The position numbers were made by a program, and so were the translations under genes. A DNA stretch of 64,000 nucleotides from contig JAKCPI010000504.1 of the NCBI GenBank assembly GCA_023213315.1, forward strand, positions 1 to 64,000. Direction: 5' to 3'. The notes under the pieces were generated by a model that ran no database searches, was not told the origin of the DNA, and worked only from the letters and a program-made list of their open reading frames with translations. Shown one piece after another: positions 1 through 9,828 of this stretch (positions within the stretch are counted from its first letter, which is position 1; the number at the start of each line of letters is the position of its first letter). Origin of the DNA: Euborellia annulipes. Its lineage: Eukaryota; Arthropoda; Insecta; Dermaptera; Anisolabididae.

Positions 1-194
1 GATCAAAAAATTTGAAAAAATTCTCAGACACGTTTTAAACGCTGCAGCGCGCTGCTCTTACACACGAATTGAAAGAATAATGAGTAATAAAGGAGACATT
101 AGTTAATGAAACGTCTTATAATTTAAAGAATCGTAAATTTTCTTTTCTAAAGGTTGAATATATTATAAAACGAAATTAATAAAGATGAACTTAC

Positions 195-495
195 CTGACT
201 CTATGTGATCCCAATTGAAGATTTTCAGATTGATTGAGAAACGTATAGGCATCTGGATTGTAGAGTTGTACTTCTGGTTTACTTGTCACAGGCTCAAGTA
301 CTTTATCAATGATATGTAACACTTGTTTGTTACCCATTGAATTGAGTCTCTCAATATTGCTTTTAGTACGTAATACTTTAGCGTTGTTGATGAAAATATC
401 GCCCTGTTCGGTACGTGTGACCCATAATGGTGGATTTCCTTCCAGTTCAGAGAATACAGATGGACCCAAATTCTCCAGTCGATGGGCCAAGTTGG
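195..495 (-). CDS. Fas1: Fasciclin-1, internal exon (second half of FAS1 domain 1)
   Basis: Coding exon read on the minus strand, 301 nt. It encodes about 100 residues that complete a FAS1 (fasciclin) domain: the segment GDIFINNAKV and the H2-like motif VLHIIDKVLEP are typical of arthropod fasciclin-1, a secreted or GPI-linked homophilic cell-adhesion protein of neurons. The acceptor is a pyrimidine-rich tract ending TCTAG at 496 and the donor is CAG/GTAAGT at 195/194. The exon starts in phase 1 and ends in phase 2, and joins in frame to the exon at 14054-14189 to give YHMTNLAHRLENL. The open frame continues to a methionine near 541, but that part is intron read-through with a phenylalanine-rich run. 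Following exons must lie left of position 1. Family assignment is strong; orthology to Fas1 rather than another FAS1 protein rests on the extended similarity to domain 1. Confidence 0.9.
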
Positions 496-566
496 CTAGA
501 AACAAACAAAAAAAGAAGACATTTAGTTCTAATTCATACACTCTATGACGTTGCTAACAATAATCT

Positions 567-700
567 GGGACATAGCGCAGTGGTAGAGTTCTGGACAGAG
601 GTTCGTATATCCTGTCTCATGAGACAATTTCAATTGAATTAGCTACTAACCAATTGATGAACTCTAAATGGCAGAGAAAGACGTTAAATTTAAAAGAAAA
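567..700 (+). repeat. SINE1 copy (tRNA-derived SINE)
   Basis: Carries the family head GCGCAGTGGTAGAGTTCTGG (A-box-like), a B-box-like AGGTTCGTATATCC, then the body with TTTCAATTGAATTAGCTAC and the tail TAAATGGC..GAAAGAC. The head resembles a tRNA-Gly/Asp type gene. It lies in Fas1 flanking intron just upstream of the exon acceptor. Confidence 0.75.
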
Positions 701-1266
701 CATAGGCTAATCTCCGGCGGAGTCATAGTTTATAGCCACGGGATGATAGTCTATCAAAAGAAAGGACGGACACAACCGATTGTAAAGGCCAAGGTTATCG
801 CAACAGAAAATAATTGGTCAAGAAGAATATATATAAGAAACTATTGAAATTCAAAAACATCCTAACAATGAATAGAGAGATGAGGGACAAATACTCAACA
901 GAATTTGGAAAATTTTATTTTAAATATCTTGAACAGGTTTTTCCGTTGCGATGGTTTTACATTAAATTAGAAATACTCATATATACAGTATATATAACTT
1001 AGAACAATAATAATAATTAAATGTAATTTGTAATTGTAAATGAATGTATGTTGTAAAAATATTTTTGTAAACATGGTTCAGCTTGCACTATAAAATATTA
1101 ATGTTTTTAAAAAATACAATATTTGAATTTCGTGTCAGATAGTATGTAGGGGCGCTGCGATCGCTCATGTGTAGATGGCGTGCAGTTCGAGAAGCGGCAG
1201 CCATCTTGTTTTTTCAACTAATTCAATTGAGATTGTCACAACCTTTTAATCTTAGCTAAATTGTAC
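701..1266. other. Intron DNA, no feature seen
   Basis: AT-rich sequence inside the Fas1 intron. The short open frames (for example 814-1002) have low-complexity lysine/isoleucine composition and no recognisable domain. Confidence 0.5.
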
Positions 1267-1300
1267 CTGAAGAAGGCCACAGAATGAGTGACCGAAACGT
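1267..1300 (+). repeat. Hammerhead-like core motif, copy 1
   Basis: CTGAAGA, then AGGCC - 11 nt - GACC as a short stem-loop, then GAAACGTT. It is followed by a tail also found, diverged, near 53880. One of about 12 dispersed copies with nearly fixed spacing. No local stem III is visible, so ribozyme function is only inferred. Confidence 0.35.
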
Positions 1301-1518
1301 TGTGATTTTTACAAATAAACCACAGTTAAACCGAAAATCTAATTCTTTTACTAATGATAACAACTGTGGAAGCCTAAACTCAAAAATACAACCAAATGTA
1401 TCTAATTTATGCCACAGAAATGAGAAATTACCAAGTTTAAAAAAAAAAAAAAATACTTTTTTTTAGACTTTTTTTATCTTCAAATTTCACCACAAAGGAC
1501 TTGAAACTATATCATCAA

Positions 1519-1605
1519 GGCTATAATATACAACTGAGACAATTAAACGGTTTAATCTTGTATATTATAGCCCTGAGGATGGTCCTATATGTGAATCGAA
1601 ACGTC
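1519..1605 (+). repeat. 15-bp hairpin abutting hammerhead-like core, copy 2
   Basis: GGCTATAATATACAA (1519-1533) pairs perfectly with TTGTATATTATAGCC (1558-1572). The next base begins CTGAGGA (1573), followed by GGTC - loop - GAATC and GAAACGTC (to 1605). A helix ending exactly at the CTGANGA box is where hammerhead stem I would sit. The expected UH cleavage dinucleotide before the helix is not present (the bases are AA). Confidence 0.4.
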
Positions 1606-1698
1606 AATCCTAGCATATAAATTATTAATCGCTCATTGGGAAACCAGAAACCTCCACATCTACATAAATAAGACATAGTTTAATAAAGTTTTTTTTTA

Positions 1699-1858
1699 AG
1701 GTCTTTTTCAGCATCGGAGGTCATTTAGACATCGTCTCTAATTCATTTGATTGGTAACCAATTCAATTGAAATAAATTTTTGTGGTATGAAACGGGATGC
1801 GAACCTCTGAACTCCAGCACAAGAGACAGGAACTCTACCACTGTGCTATGACCCAGGG
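1699..1858 (-). repeat. SINE1 copy
   Basis: Near full-length minus-strand copy. Reading right to left it shows TAGCACAGTGGTAGAGTTCC, a B box near GGTTCGCATCCC, the AATTTATTTCAATTGAATTG body and a tail ending at the AAGGTCTTTTTCAGCATCGG box. Confidence 0.85.
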
Positions 1859-1868
1859 GCGTATTTGT

Positions 1869-2539
1869 TACTTTCTCTTACCTATGTATAGTATATGTAA
1901 TATATATATAGAGAGAAAGTATTGGATTCATGTCAAAAATTCGATGTCGAGAATTTGATGGATCTTCACGTTTTGAGGTCCCCTGAATCCAAAAAAGTGG
2001 TTTTCGCGACATGGTCTGTCTGTCTGTCTGTGTGTCTGTCTGTCTGTCTGTCTGTGAACAAAATATCTCAAGAACGAAAAGAGCTAGGAGGTTGAAATTT
2101 TATATTTAAGTTAGGCACCTCCCTGAGACGTGACACGAAGCTTTTGAACAAAATCGGCCAAAAAGTACTAGTACTTTACTGATGCACTTTTTCAGTTTTT
2201 TTCGATTTTCTCTAAATTTGCTCCAACGATTTTTTTTAAAATTCAAAAATCAATTATTTTTTAGATCTTGAATAAAATGTATATTCTCATTTTGTGATTG
2301 AAATCTTCTGAAGACCACTTTACTCTTGTACTCCATAGAAAAGATAGGAGAAATGGTTGCCATGGTAACAAAATATAAATATTTTATAAATTTTACATCT
2401 TGAATTCAATTGTACCCTACTGTCGGAAACTAAATACATGTCGACACAAAAAATCTGGTGTGACAAGCACAGAACACAACTTTCGATTACCGAAGGTAAG
2501 AGAAAGTTGTGTGCTGTGCGCCAGTCACACCAGATTTTT
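1869..2539 (+). mobile_element. HP1 element, short form (non-autonomous, hairpin at both ends)
   Basis: The left end is a hairpin, TACTTTCTCTTACC with a TA-rich loop and GAGAGAAAGTA. A body shared by about ten copies follows: TTCGATGTCGAGA, a (TCTG)n microsatellite at 2015-2056, AGTACTAGTACTTTACTGATG and GGTTGCCATGGTAAC. The right end is a roughly 90-bp imperfect palindrome bounded by AAAATCTGGTGTGAC and GTCACACCAGATTTTT. There is no conventional TIR and no coding capacity. The superfamily is unknown. Confidence 0.75.
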
Positions 2540-3137
2540 GTTTTGTGTATTTTACAAACTTCTATTTCTATGAAAAAAAAAGAAAATTTAATTATATAAC
2601 AATTTTTATTATCTCGGGCTTGGTGTATTTGGTAGACCCTCAAAGGTATTTGATTCCTACTACTAATCTGAATTAATGATAGCCTAATATCAGCATCGCC
2701 CCTTTTATAAAGAAGAAAACTGAATTTAAATTGCTAGTCCAGGGAGCATTGCGGCTTTTTTAATCCGGGAGTTCATAACAATCCGTTGAGTGGTACAAGA
2801 TTTATTTATTGTATGTACAGTACATACTATAAGCATAATAAAACAACACTCGTATAAATTTCTCTGTCTCTTTTTACTTTGTACGTACATAATAAAATAT
2901 ATTTGCATATTATGAGAGAGATACTATAAAACTAAAAATGACGTCACTAATAATTTCCAACTTTTATTATCATATTCAAACATTATTATTATTATTGACA
3001 TTTTATCTAATCTATAAATTTTGAATAGAATCTAAAATTTGCATTAGAAATTTTAGAAAATAGAATATATAAATGCAGATCAAGTGAAATTTATTTAATT
3101 TTTGATATGCCCCTCCCCCCATCCCTTTCTCTAAACC
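2540..3137. other. Intron DNA, no feature seen
   Basis: AT-rich. It contains a TGACGTCA octamer near 2938 and small (ATT)n runs, but no gene or recognised repeat. Confidence 0.5.
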
Positions 3138-3240
3138 GTTGGGTCATAGTAAAGTGGGTGGAGTTCTGCCTCTTGGATTAAGGGTCAGGGGTTCGCATTA
3201 CCTCGCAATACCATAAAATAAAAAAAAAAAAACTTAATCA
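3138..3240 (+). repeat. SINE1 copy, truncated
   Basis: Head TGGGTCATAGTAAAGTGGG and B box AGGGGTTCGCATTACC are present. The body is replaced by a short A-rich tail. Confidence 0.7.
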
Positions 3241-3301
3241 TCAGCAACAATGCCGTGATGAAAATTGACAAAAATGTTAAAATTTAATAATCTACGATTA
3301 A

Positions 3302-3922
3302 GGGGTCTCGGGAGTGAAGGTGTTACGCATGTTTTTCCCGCTAAGATGGCGTTGTGTGTCATTAAAAGTATGCCTAAAAAATCAAGTTATTCAAAAATTT
3401 GCCATGAGATGTCAGAATGGTAGCAAATAATATTTAATGCATTTGGTTGATTTTCATTGATCTTTTAACAATAAATATTTTATAAATGTTATTATATATT
3501 AAATGTATCTTTTATAAAAGCATAAAAATATATAAATATAGGCTATTAGGGGATCGGCTGTTAGACTAGCCTGCCATCTATTGAAAGAATGCTGAACTAA
3601 TTTGACATTTGATTTTTAAATAAATCATCTAAGCTTATTTTAAAAATTTCTTAATTAATATGTAATTAATAATAACAATAAATTCATTTTTAAATTTTTT
3701 TGGAAAAAAATTAAAGATTATTGGGACAGATTGTTTTTTTGTATTTGCTTGATAACAAAAATATTAATTACGATAATTTCTTAATAAGTCATTAAAAAAA
3801 TTATAGCTCGATGTCCCAATAATCTCTTATGAATTTAATTTATTTAAAACAAAACCGCATTGAAAAATTCCTTATAATAGTCTAGTTTTTTTTTTTAAAG
3901 TACGTTTAGACGTCGCTCCTAA
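3302..3922 (-). mobile_element. TTAA-1 MITE copy a
   Basis: Starts after a TTAA (3298-3301) with GGGGTCTCGGGAGTGAAGG. The internal blocks shared with five other copies include GCCTGCCATCTATTG and a 25-30 bp inverted repeat around AGATTATTGGGACA / TGTCCCAATAATCT. It ends in ACGTCGCTCCT, where the terminal TTAA is lost. The TTAA target and GGG-start TIR fit Kolobok or piggyBac derivatives. Confidence 0.8.
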
Positions 3923-4261
3923 ATATAGAACTAGCTGCTCCGCCCGTTTTGGGTGGAGGTAGTTAATTACTAAATAAAATGCAAATTATTGATCTATATT
4001 GATAAAGTGGTGGATCCAGATCAAGGGGGTGGGAAGCTAATTACATCTGAATAGATAATATTCACATGTTTTCCTCTGACCATGTTTTATTACCACATAC
4101 CTCCGGTCTTTTGCCATCAGTTTACATAAACCATAAACTAGGTATAATTTATTACAAGTCTTTGAATTAGCAATTGTGACTAATAAAGGCCTCTCGAAAC
4201 GTCTCGTATGTTGTAGAAATAAAAGGCGAATTCATTTATTTAACATTTAGAGCTTTTACTT

Positions 4262-4395
4262 AGCCTTTTTAGTGGTAGAGTTCTTGTGTCTCTTGTGCTA
4301 AGTGGTCAGAGGTCTGCATCCTGTCTCATGCGACAAAAATTTATTTCAATTGAATTGGCTACCAAGGTTGAAAAATAAATAATTTAAAAAAAAAG
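4262..4395 (+). repeat. SINE1 copy
   Basis: TAGTGGTAGAGTTCTTGTGTC head, AGGTCTGCATCCTGTCTCAT around a mutated B box, then AAATTTATTTCAATTGAATTG and an A-rich end. Confidence 0.8.
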
Positions 4396-4449
4396 TTTCG
4401 ACCATATGGGCTCGTTGAAACATTTTGAAAATGAAAATCTACTAATAAA

Positions 4450-4555
4450 AACCCTTCACCCCGGTACCCTTTTCCCAACCGCCGGGGTTTGGCCCCCGGC
4501 AGTCCGTGATTTTTTTTACCAATTGGATCCAAATGGTTAAATAAGAATGCCCTTT
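4450..4555 (+). repeat. SINE2 fragment, degenerate
   Basis: Matches the SINE2 centre (GGTTTGGCCCCCGGCAGTCC, then TGATTTTTTTTACCAATTGG and AAATGGTTAAATAAGAATGCC) with many changes. Confidence 0.6.
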
Positions 4556-4577
4556 TTTTTTTTTTTTTATATATTTT

Positions 4578-4634
<57 letters not shown>

Positions 4635-4668
4635 GGGGGGGGGGGTGAAAAAAAAAAAAAAAAAAACA
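4551..4668. repeat. Poly-T / long poly-G / poly-A tract
   Basis: A T run, then about 60 G broken by single bases, then an A run. A G run this long is often an assembly or consensus artefact; if real it would favour G-quadruplex formation. Confidence 0.8.
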
Positions 4669-4710
4669 CTTCAAGAAACAGATATCCTTGTGTTTTATTT
4701 GTAAAATATT

Positions 4711-5145
4711 AAGGTCCGACCAAAACAATATTTTCAGCCGAAACAGAAACCGAAACCGAATTTCGACCTCAATCTTAGTTTAGGCCGAAACCGAAACTTG
4801 GATTTCCTATACAAAATTCATATCATTTTACATTTTTTTTCGAAATTTTTTCCGCCCTGTGGGAAATTTTTTGACACGAAATTTTTTCTGCCTCTTTTCC
4901 ACCGAGCGAAAAATTATTTCGCTTTCTGAGGAAGACATTTTACCTTTTTTTTTTAGGGATGATTAATTTTTTCCCCCTTCCATGAAAATCATTTTGCCTT
5001 TTTTTTTTTTTTTTTTTTTGTGCAAGTCTCATCTCATCTTTTCAAACTCAGGTTTCGGCTACTTTTTGGCCGAAACTGAAACCATGGCCGAAAACAGGAT
5101 TTTTGGCCGAAACCGAAACCGAATATTCGGTCGATTTCTATAATA
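4711..5145 (+). mobile_element. CCGAAA-rich TIR element, copy A
   Basis: Begins GGTCCGACCAAAAC and ends CCGAATATTCGGTCGATTTC, so the ends form an approximate inverted repeat (GGTCCGACCGAA / TTCGGTCGGTTCC in better copies). Near both ends the sequence is dominated by short CCGAAA / TTTCGG repeats. No ORF. Other copies lie at 6113, 25692 and 51420. Confidence 0.65.
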
Positions 5146-5986
5146 TATTTTTTGAAAAAAAAATTTCTATTTTATTATTTTTCAATTGAGAGATATAATT
5201 ATTATAATTAAAATTAGTTTTAATTTCTTATAAGGTGAGACCCAATGCTTCCCAATGGGAAAATTTTTGAACCTCCCCATTTGGGGATTTTGAGACTCTA
5301 TTATTTTTCCTGGACTCTATAAACTCTTTTTTTTTTTAGTTTTTATACAAATCTAATATCCGGTTTGTACTTTAATTCAATATATTGATCCTATATATGA
5401 CTTTTTTACTGCAATATCATCCATTTTCTCTCTGTTCTCTTTTACATAATTCAAAGTGCTTAATTATTCCTTCCATTTCATTAATAACAAATTTAATCAA
5501 TAGGCCGAATCAAATCATTCGAATCAATAATTCAAATCATTTAAATGGTCAAAATGTCAATCAACGTCCTATGTATCTGTATTCTTTTACTTTCTATCAA
5601 AACAGGATGTCAAAAAATAGGCAACTAAGTTGAAAAACTTTCCCACTCAATTAATTAGCCTTTACTTTGTTGGTCAATTATATAAAAAAAAATTCCTAAA
5701 TCTCACAAAATCAAAGCAATTAAAAATTAAAACAAATAATTTAAGTGAGATTTAATTATATATTAATTATATAATTAAATACTTAATTATATCTCGATAT
5801 GAAATAATGAAGTTTTAAAATCTTGAAATGCAATTTTTTTTTTTTTACCAATAACTTCTGAACTACTGAACGGATTGTCATGAAATTTGCTCCAGGTCTA
5901 GAGGCTATTGTTCTAATTAGTATAGCTGAGTTTCAAATGATTTATCATTTAACTCACCAGGACTGTGTAAATAATTTATATATTTA
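5146..5986. other. Intron DNA with fragments of dispersed repeats
   Basis: Contains pieces of the R9-type repeat (CTGAACTACTGAACGGATTG near 5860) and AT-rich filler. The open frame at 5385-5633 has no recognisable domain. Confidence 0.4.
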
Positions 5987-6764
5987 TTTTATTAAAATCT
6001 ATTAGATCTCAGACCGTCAGGTTTCGGCTACTCTGCTGTAAGCCTTCCTCAGTGAGGGCGGGATCTAAATGGTAGAATATAATAAATTAAAAATTAAGTA
6101 ATTGATTTTATTTAGGGTCCGACCGAAACAAGATTTTCAGCCGAAACCGAAACCTCCTATAAAAAATTCATATAATTTTACCTTTTTTTTTTTTTGAAAT
6201 TTTTTCAGACCATTTTTTTTTAGGGGGACTAAATTTTTTTCCCTTTTCCACCGGTGGTGGAAAATTTTTTTCTCCCACTAGTGCAGTTCATTTGGCCTTT
6301 TTTTTTTTTTTTGCATGCGAGTTTCATCCTATCTTTTCAGACTCAGGTTTTGGCTATAAATTATATATTTACCTATAAGGTGAGTATTATATTCGCATTT
6401 AGATCCATTACATTAAAAAATCTGCGAGTCATATCAATAAATGCCATGAATACCAGGTACAAACTTCACTTTGCTGTTTTCAAATTTTAATTGCACTAAT
6501 CCATTAAAAAAAAAAAAAAAAATTCCCTTTGCTCGTCAATCACACACTGAACAAGTTCAATTTTATATTTTGAATAAATATTTCATAAAACAGTAGCTGA
6601 GGCGATTAACCTGACATCTAGCGGTCTTATCAATTTACAATTGCATAAACACAAAGACAAAACAAAAAATATCTACCATTTAGATCAAGTCCTCACTGAG
6701 GAAGGCTTACAGCAGAGTAGCCCAAACCTGACGGTTTGAGATCTAATAGATTTTAATAAAACGT
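5987..6764. mobile_element. Element flanked by ~90-bp inverted repeats containing hammerhead-like cores
   Basis: The left arm 5987-6077 and right arm 6671-6764 are close reverse complements (for example CTGAGGAAGGCTTACAGCAG on the appropriate strand). The left arm holds an intact CTGAGGA - AGGCT/AGCC stem - GAAAC core on the minus strand (6021-6052). The plus-strand core of the right arm (6696-6727) has CAAAC instead of GAAAC. A CCGAAA element fragment (6113-6360) lies inside. Confidence 0.6.
6113..6360 (+). repeat. CCGAAA-rich element, copy B, truncated
   Basis: Starts GGGTCCGACCGAAACAAGAT and follows copy A to about TTTCAGACTCAGGTTTTGGC. The right terminus is missing. Confidence 0.65.
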
Positions 6765-6992
6765 GATAATAATTTACCGCTCCTTGTGGTCCGATTCACT
6801 TCTAGTTTAAATATCTTCTTAGGATCCACTTCGGACTACAAATTTGCCAAACCTTATCTTAATCCGATAAAGAGTTCCAGAAATATAAGCAAAAAAATCA
6901 GATCACACACGCACATATGTAACGGTACGTAAGTGGGCACATTAAATTTTTTTTTTTTTGTTACTATAGTGGCGGTAAAATAAAATGAAATT

Positions 6993-8019
6993 AAAAAAAT
7001 CTGGTGTGACTGGCGCACAGCACACAACTTTCTCTTACCCTTCGGTAAGAGAAAGTTGTGCACCGTGCTGGTCACACCAGATTTTTTGTGTCGAGATATA
7101 TTTAGTTTCAAACTTGCATTTTAAATGTTGACTGCTTCAAATAAACTATGGTTATTTTTCAAAATTTTAATCTCATATTTGGACATTTTATACACAATAT
7201 AGAATCGTAAATAAATACAAAATTTCATAAGAATTGGAAAAAAAATTTTAAATGCGTAAAAAGTTCTAAAGGGGACCCCTTTTGAATCGAAATTAACAAC
7301 AAATCCCTATAGGAAATTAACATTGTTCCTATGCGAGATAAGGTGGAAAGGGAATTTAAAAGAGTAGAGAGAGACGATAATGTTTGCAAGTGAGAGAGAG
7401 ACATATATGTTTTCTTGGAAACAATTAAAGACAGAAATAAATTAAAAAAAATGGGAATTTAAATAATAATTGATTTTTAATCTAATAAAAAGAAAAAGAT
7501 TTAAATTCCGTTACCATGGCAACCATTTCTATCTTTCCTATGAAGAACAAGAGTAAAGTGGTCTTCAGAAGATTTCAACGGCAAAATGAGAATATACATT
7601 TTAAAGAGCATCTAAAAAATAGTTGATTTATAAATTTAAAAAAAATCCTTGGAGGGAATTTTGAGAAAATCGAAAAAAACTGAAAAAGTACATCAGTAAA
7701 GTACTAGTACTTTTTGGCCGATTTTGTTCAAAAGCTTATTTTGAGATTCTTCAAAGGTACCTAAGTTAAATATAAAATTTCAATCCGCTAGCTCAACTCC
7801 TTCATGCTAAAATCTGTCACACACACATACACACAGACACACAACAACACACCCCCCCACACACACACACACACAGACCAATTTGCGGGACCCACTTTTT
7901 TGGACTCAGGGGACCTCAAAACATGTATATCCATCAAAATCTCGACATCGAATTTTTGACATGATCGCAATACTTTCTCTCTCTATATATATTAACATAT
8001 ATAGAGGTAAGAGAAAGTA
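6993..8019 (-). mobile_element. HP1 element, long form
   Basis: Minus-strand copy: the AAATCTGGTGTGAC palindrome at 6993-7083 and the TACTTTCTCT hairpin at 7972-8019. It is about 350 bp longer than the short form, with an extra block around 7110-7500 shared only with the copy at 39504-40550. Contains a (CA)n tract at 7818-7876. Confidence 0.75.
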
Positions 8020-8497
8020 ATAATACATTCTGAGTTTATATCATGTATTATTATGACAGAAATAATTTCATAATGAAATGAACCGATTTGAAAAATTGTT
8101 TCACCGACTGATAGATGAGATTTCCAGGGTTGAAGCACACTTACCAGATACAAGACCTGCCGCCGGGTGTAGCTTAAAAAATTCGAATGGTGGCACCACC
8201 AGATTCTCTCTTAAATAATTTGCCAAGATTTATTCTAAAATGATCCCTTTATTATATCCTATCTACACTTAAAATTGAAGATTTTCTTCTCGTCGTTTTT
8301 TTTCCTTTTTATTAATTTTCTTCCCTTTTTAGAATATTCCTTTGATTAAAAATTCACTTCCTTTTATCGATTCTTTCCGTTCATTTTCTATGCCCAATAT
8401 TTTCTTTTGTGCAAGAAAGAAAATAAAAAGAAAAAAAAAACCGTAGAAAAAGAGAATTTTTTTTTTTTTACTTTTTCTCAACTAAATATGTTAATTT
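8020..8497. other. Intron DNA, nothing recognised
   Basis: AT-rich with poly-pyrimidine runs (8280-8340) and poly-purine runs (8410-8470). Confidence 0.4.
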
Positions 8498-9158
8498 ATA
8501 TAGAGAAAATATTGGATTCATGTTAAATATTCTATGTCAAGATTTTGATGGAAATACAGGTCCCTGAGTCTGTGAACAAAATATCTCAAGAACACTTACA
8601 CTTTTTCCCCCCCCCCCCCCATCATACAAATTTTTACTTAGTAAATTTGAAAAATTTTTTTTTAATTTTTTATATTTTGGGGGGGGATTTTTTTTGCTCA
8701 AGAACAAAAGGAGCTAGGAGGTTGAAATTTAGGTTAGCTACTCCCTTGGGACGTGACACGAAGCTTTTGAACAAAATCGGCCAAAGAGTACTAGTACTTT
8801 ACTGATGTACTTTATCAGTTTTTTTTCGATTTTCTCAAAATTCGCTCGAACGATTTTGTTTAAAATTCAAAAATCAATTATTTTTTAGATGCTCTTTAAA
8901 ATGTATATTCTCATTTTGCCATTGGAATCTTCTGAAGACCACTTTACTCTTGTACTCCATGGGAAGGAATGGTTGCCATGGTTCAAAATATAAATATTTT
9001 CCCATGTTTATAAATTTTACATCTTGAATTCTAATATATCGGTGGAAACTAAATATATGTCGACACAAAAAAATCTGGTGAGACAAGCACAGAACACAAC
9101 TTTCGATTACCGGAAAGAGAAAGTTGTCTGCTGTGCTGACCAGTCACAGCAGATTTAT
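8498..9158 (+). mobile_element. HP1 element, short form, diverged
   Basis: The left hairpin is decayed (ATAGAGAAAATATTGGATTC). The body retains GAGCTAGGAGGTTGAAATTT and AGTACTAGTACTTTACTGATG, and the right palindrome is at 9066-9158. Homopolymer C and G tracts lie at 8608 and 8680. Confidence 0.7.
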
Positions 9159-9329
9159 ATAATTTTAGTCATTAAAAAAAAATGAAAATTTATAATTAAA
9201 ATTTCATTCTTAACCCATTTCTCCCTAAAAAAAATATGCGACCAGCTTTAGACTTGAATTCTTTAAATTCGCTTCTATCCTTCCATTCACTTGGAAAATT
9301 GAGGGTATAAAAAAAAACTTATAAAAAAA

Positions 9330-9361
9330 TACTTTCTCTCTCTATATATTTCATATATAGG
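9330..9361 (+). repeat. HP1 left hairpin, split by the hAT insertion
   Basis: TACTTTCTCTCTCTATATAT at 9330 and its complement GGTACGAGAAAGTA at 12851-12864 formed one hairpin before the hAT element landed in its loop. A similar half hairpin occurs at 54296-54314. Confidence 0.6.
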
Positions 9362-9428
9362 CAGGGGCGCCGGAACGAATTTGAATCAGGGGGGGGCAAC
9401 CTCTTCCTATATGGAGATGATATGATTG

Positions 9429-9683
9429 CCCTCGGGGCTTGGTGTAGGGGTTAGAGTGCTAACCTCGTATACCGAACGTCGCGGGTTCGGACCCCAGGCA
9501 GTCCGATGATTTTATTTAAGGCATTTGGATACCAAATGGCTTAAATAAGAATGCCTGGACCCCAAATAATATATATTCATAACTGTTATCGTCAAAGTCT
9601 TAAATGGCCTAAGTTGCCGAAAAGACAGTGTGAATGTGAGTGTGAATGAGAAAAAATGTGAATGTTAAAAAAAAAAAAAAAAG
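9429..9683 (+). repeat. SINE2 copy, full length, inside the hAT element
   Basis: tRNA-like head GGCTTGGTGTAGGGGTTAGA with B box GCGGGTTCGGACCCC, body GCAGTCCGATGATTTTATTT and TTGCCGAAAAGACAGTGTGA, GT-rich tail and poly-A. Flanked by the target duplication TGATATGATTG (9418-9428) / TGATGTGATTG (9684-9694). Confidence 0.9.
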
Positions 9684-9828
9684 TGATGTGATTGAAAGGG
9701 AAAGAATATAAAAAAAAAGGTTTAATAAGAGTAATAATAATTAAAAAGAAACATTTGCTTGAATACAATTTTTATTTATATAAATATATATATATATCAA
9801 TAATAATATTATTTATAAATCATGGAAA

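Noticed and set aside
191..541. A 116-aa protein starting at the Met near 541
   Set aside because: The first 15 residues come from intron sequence before a clear TCTAG acceptor; the true product is spliced to 14054-14189.
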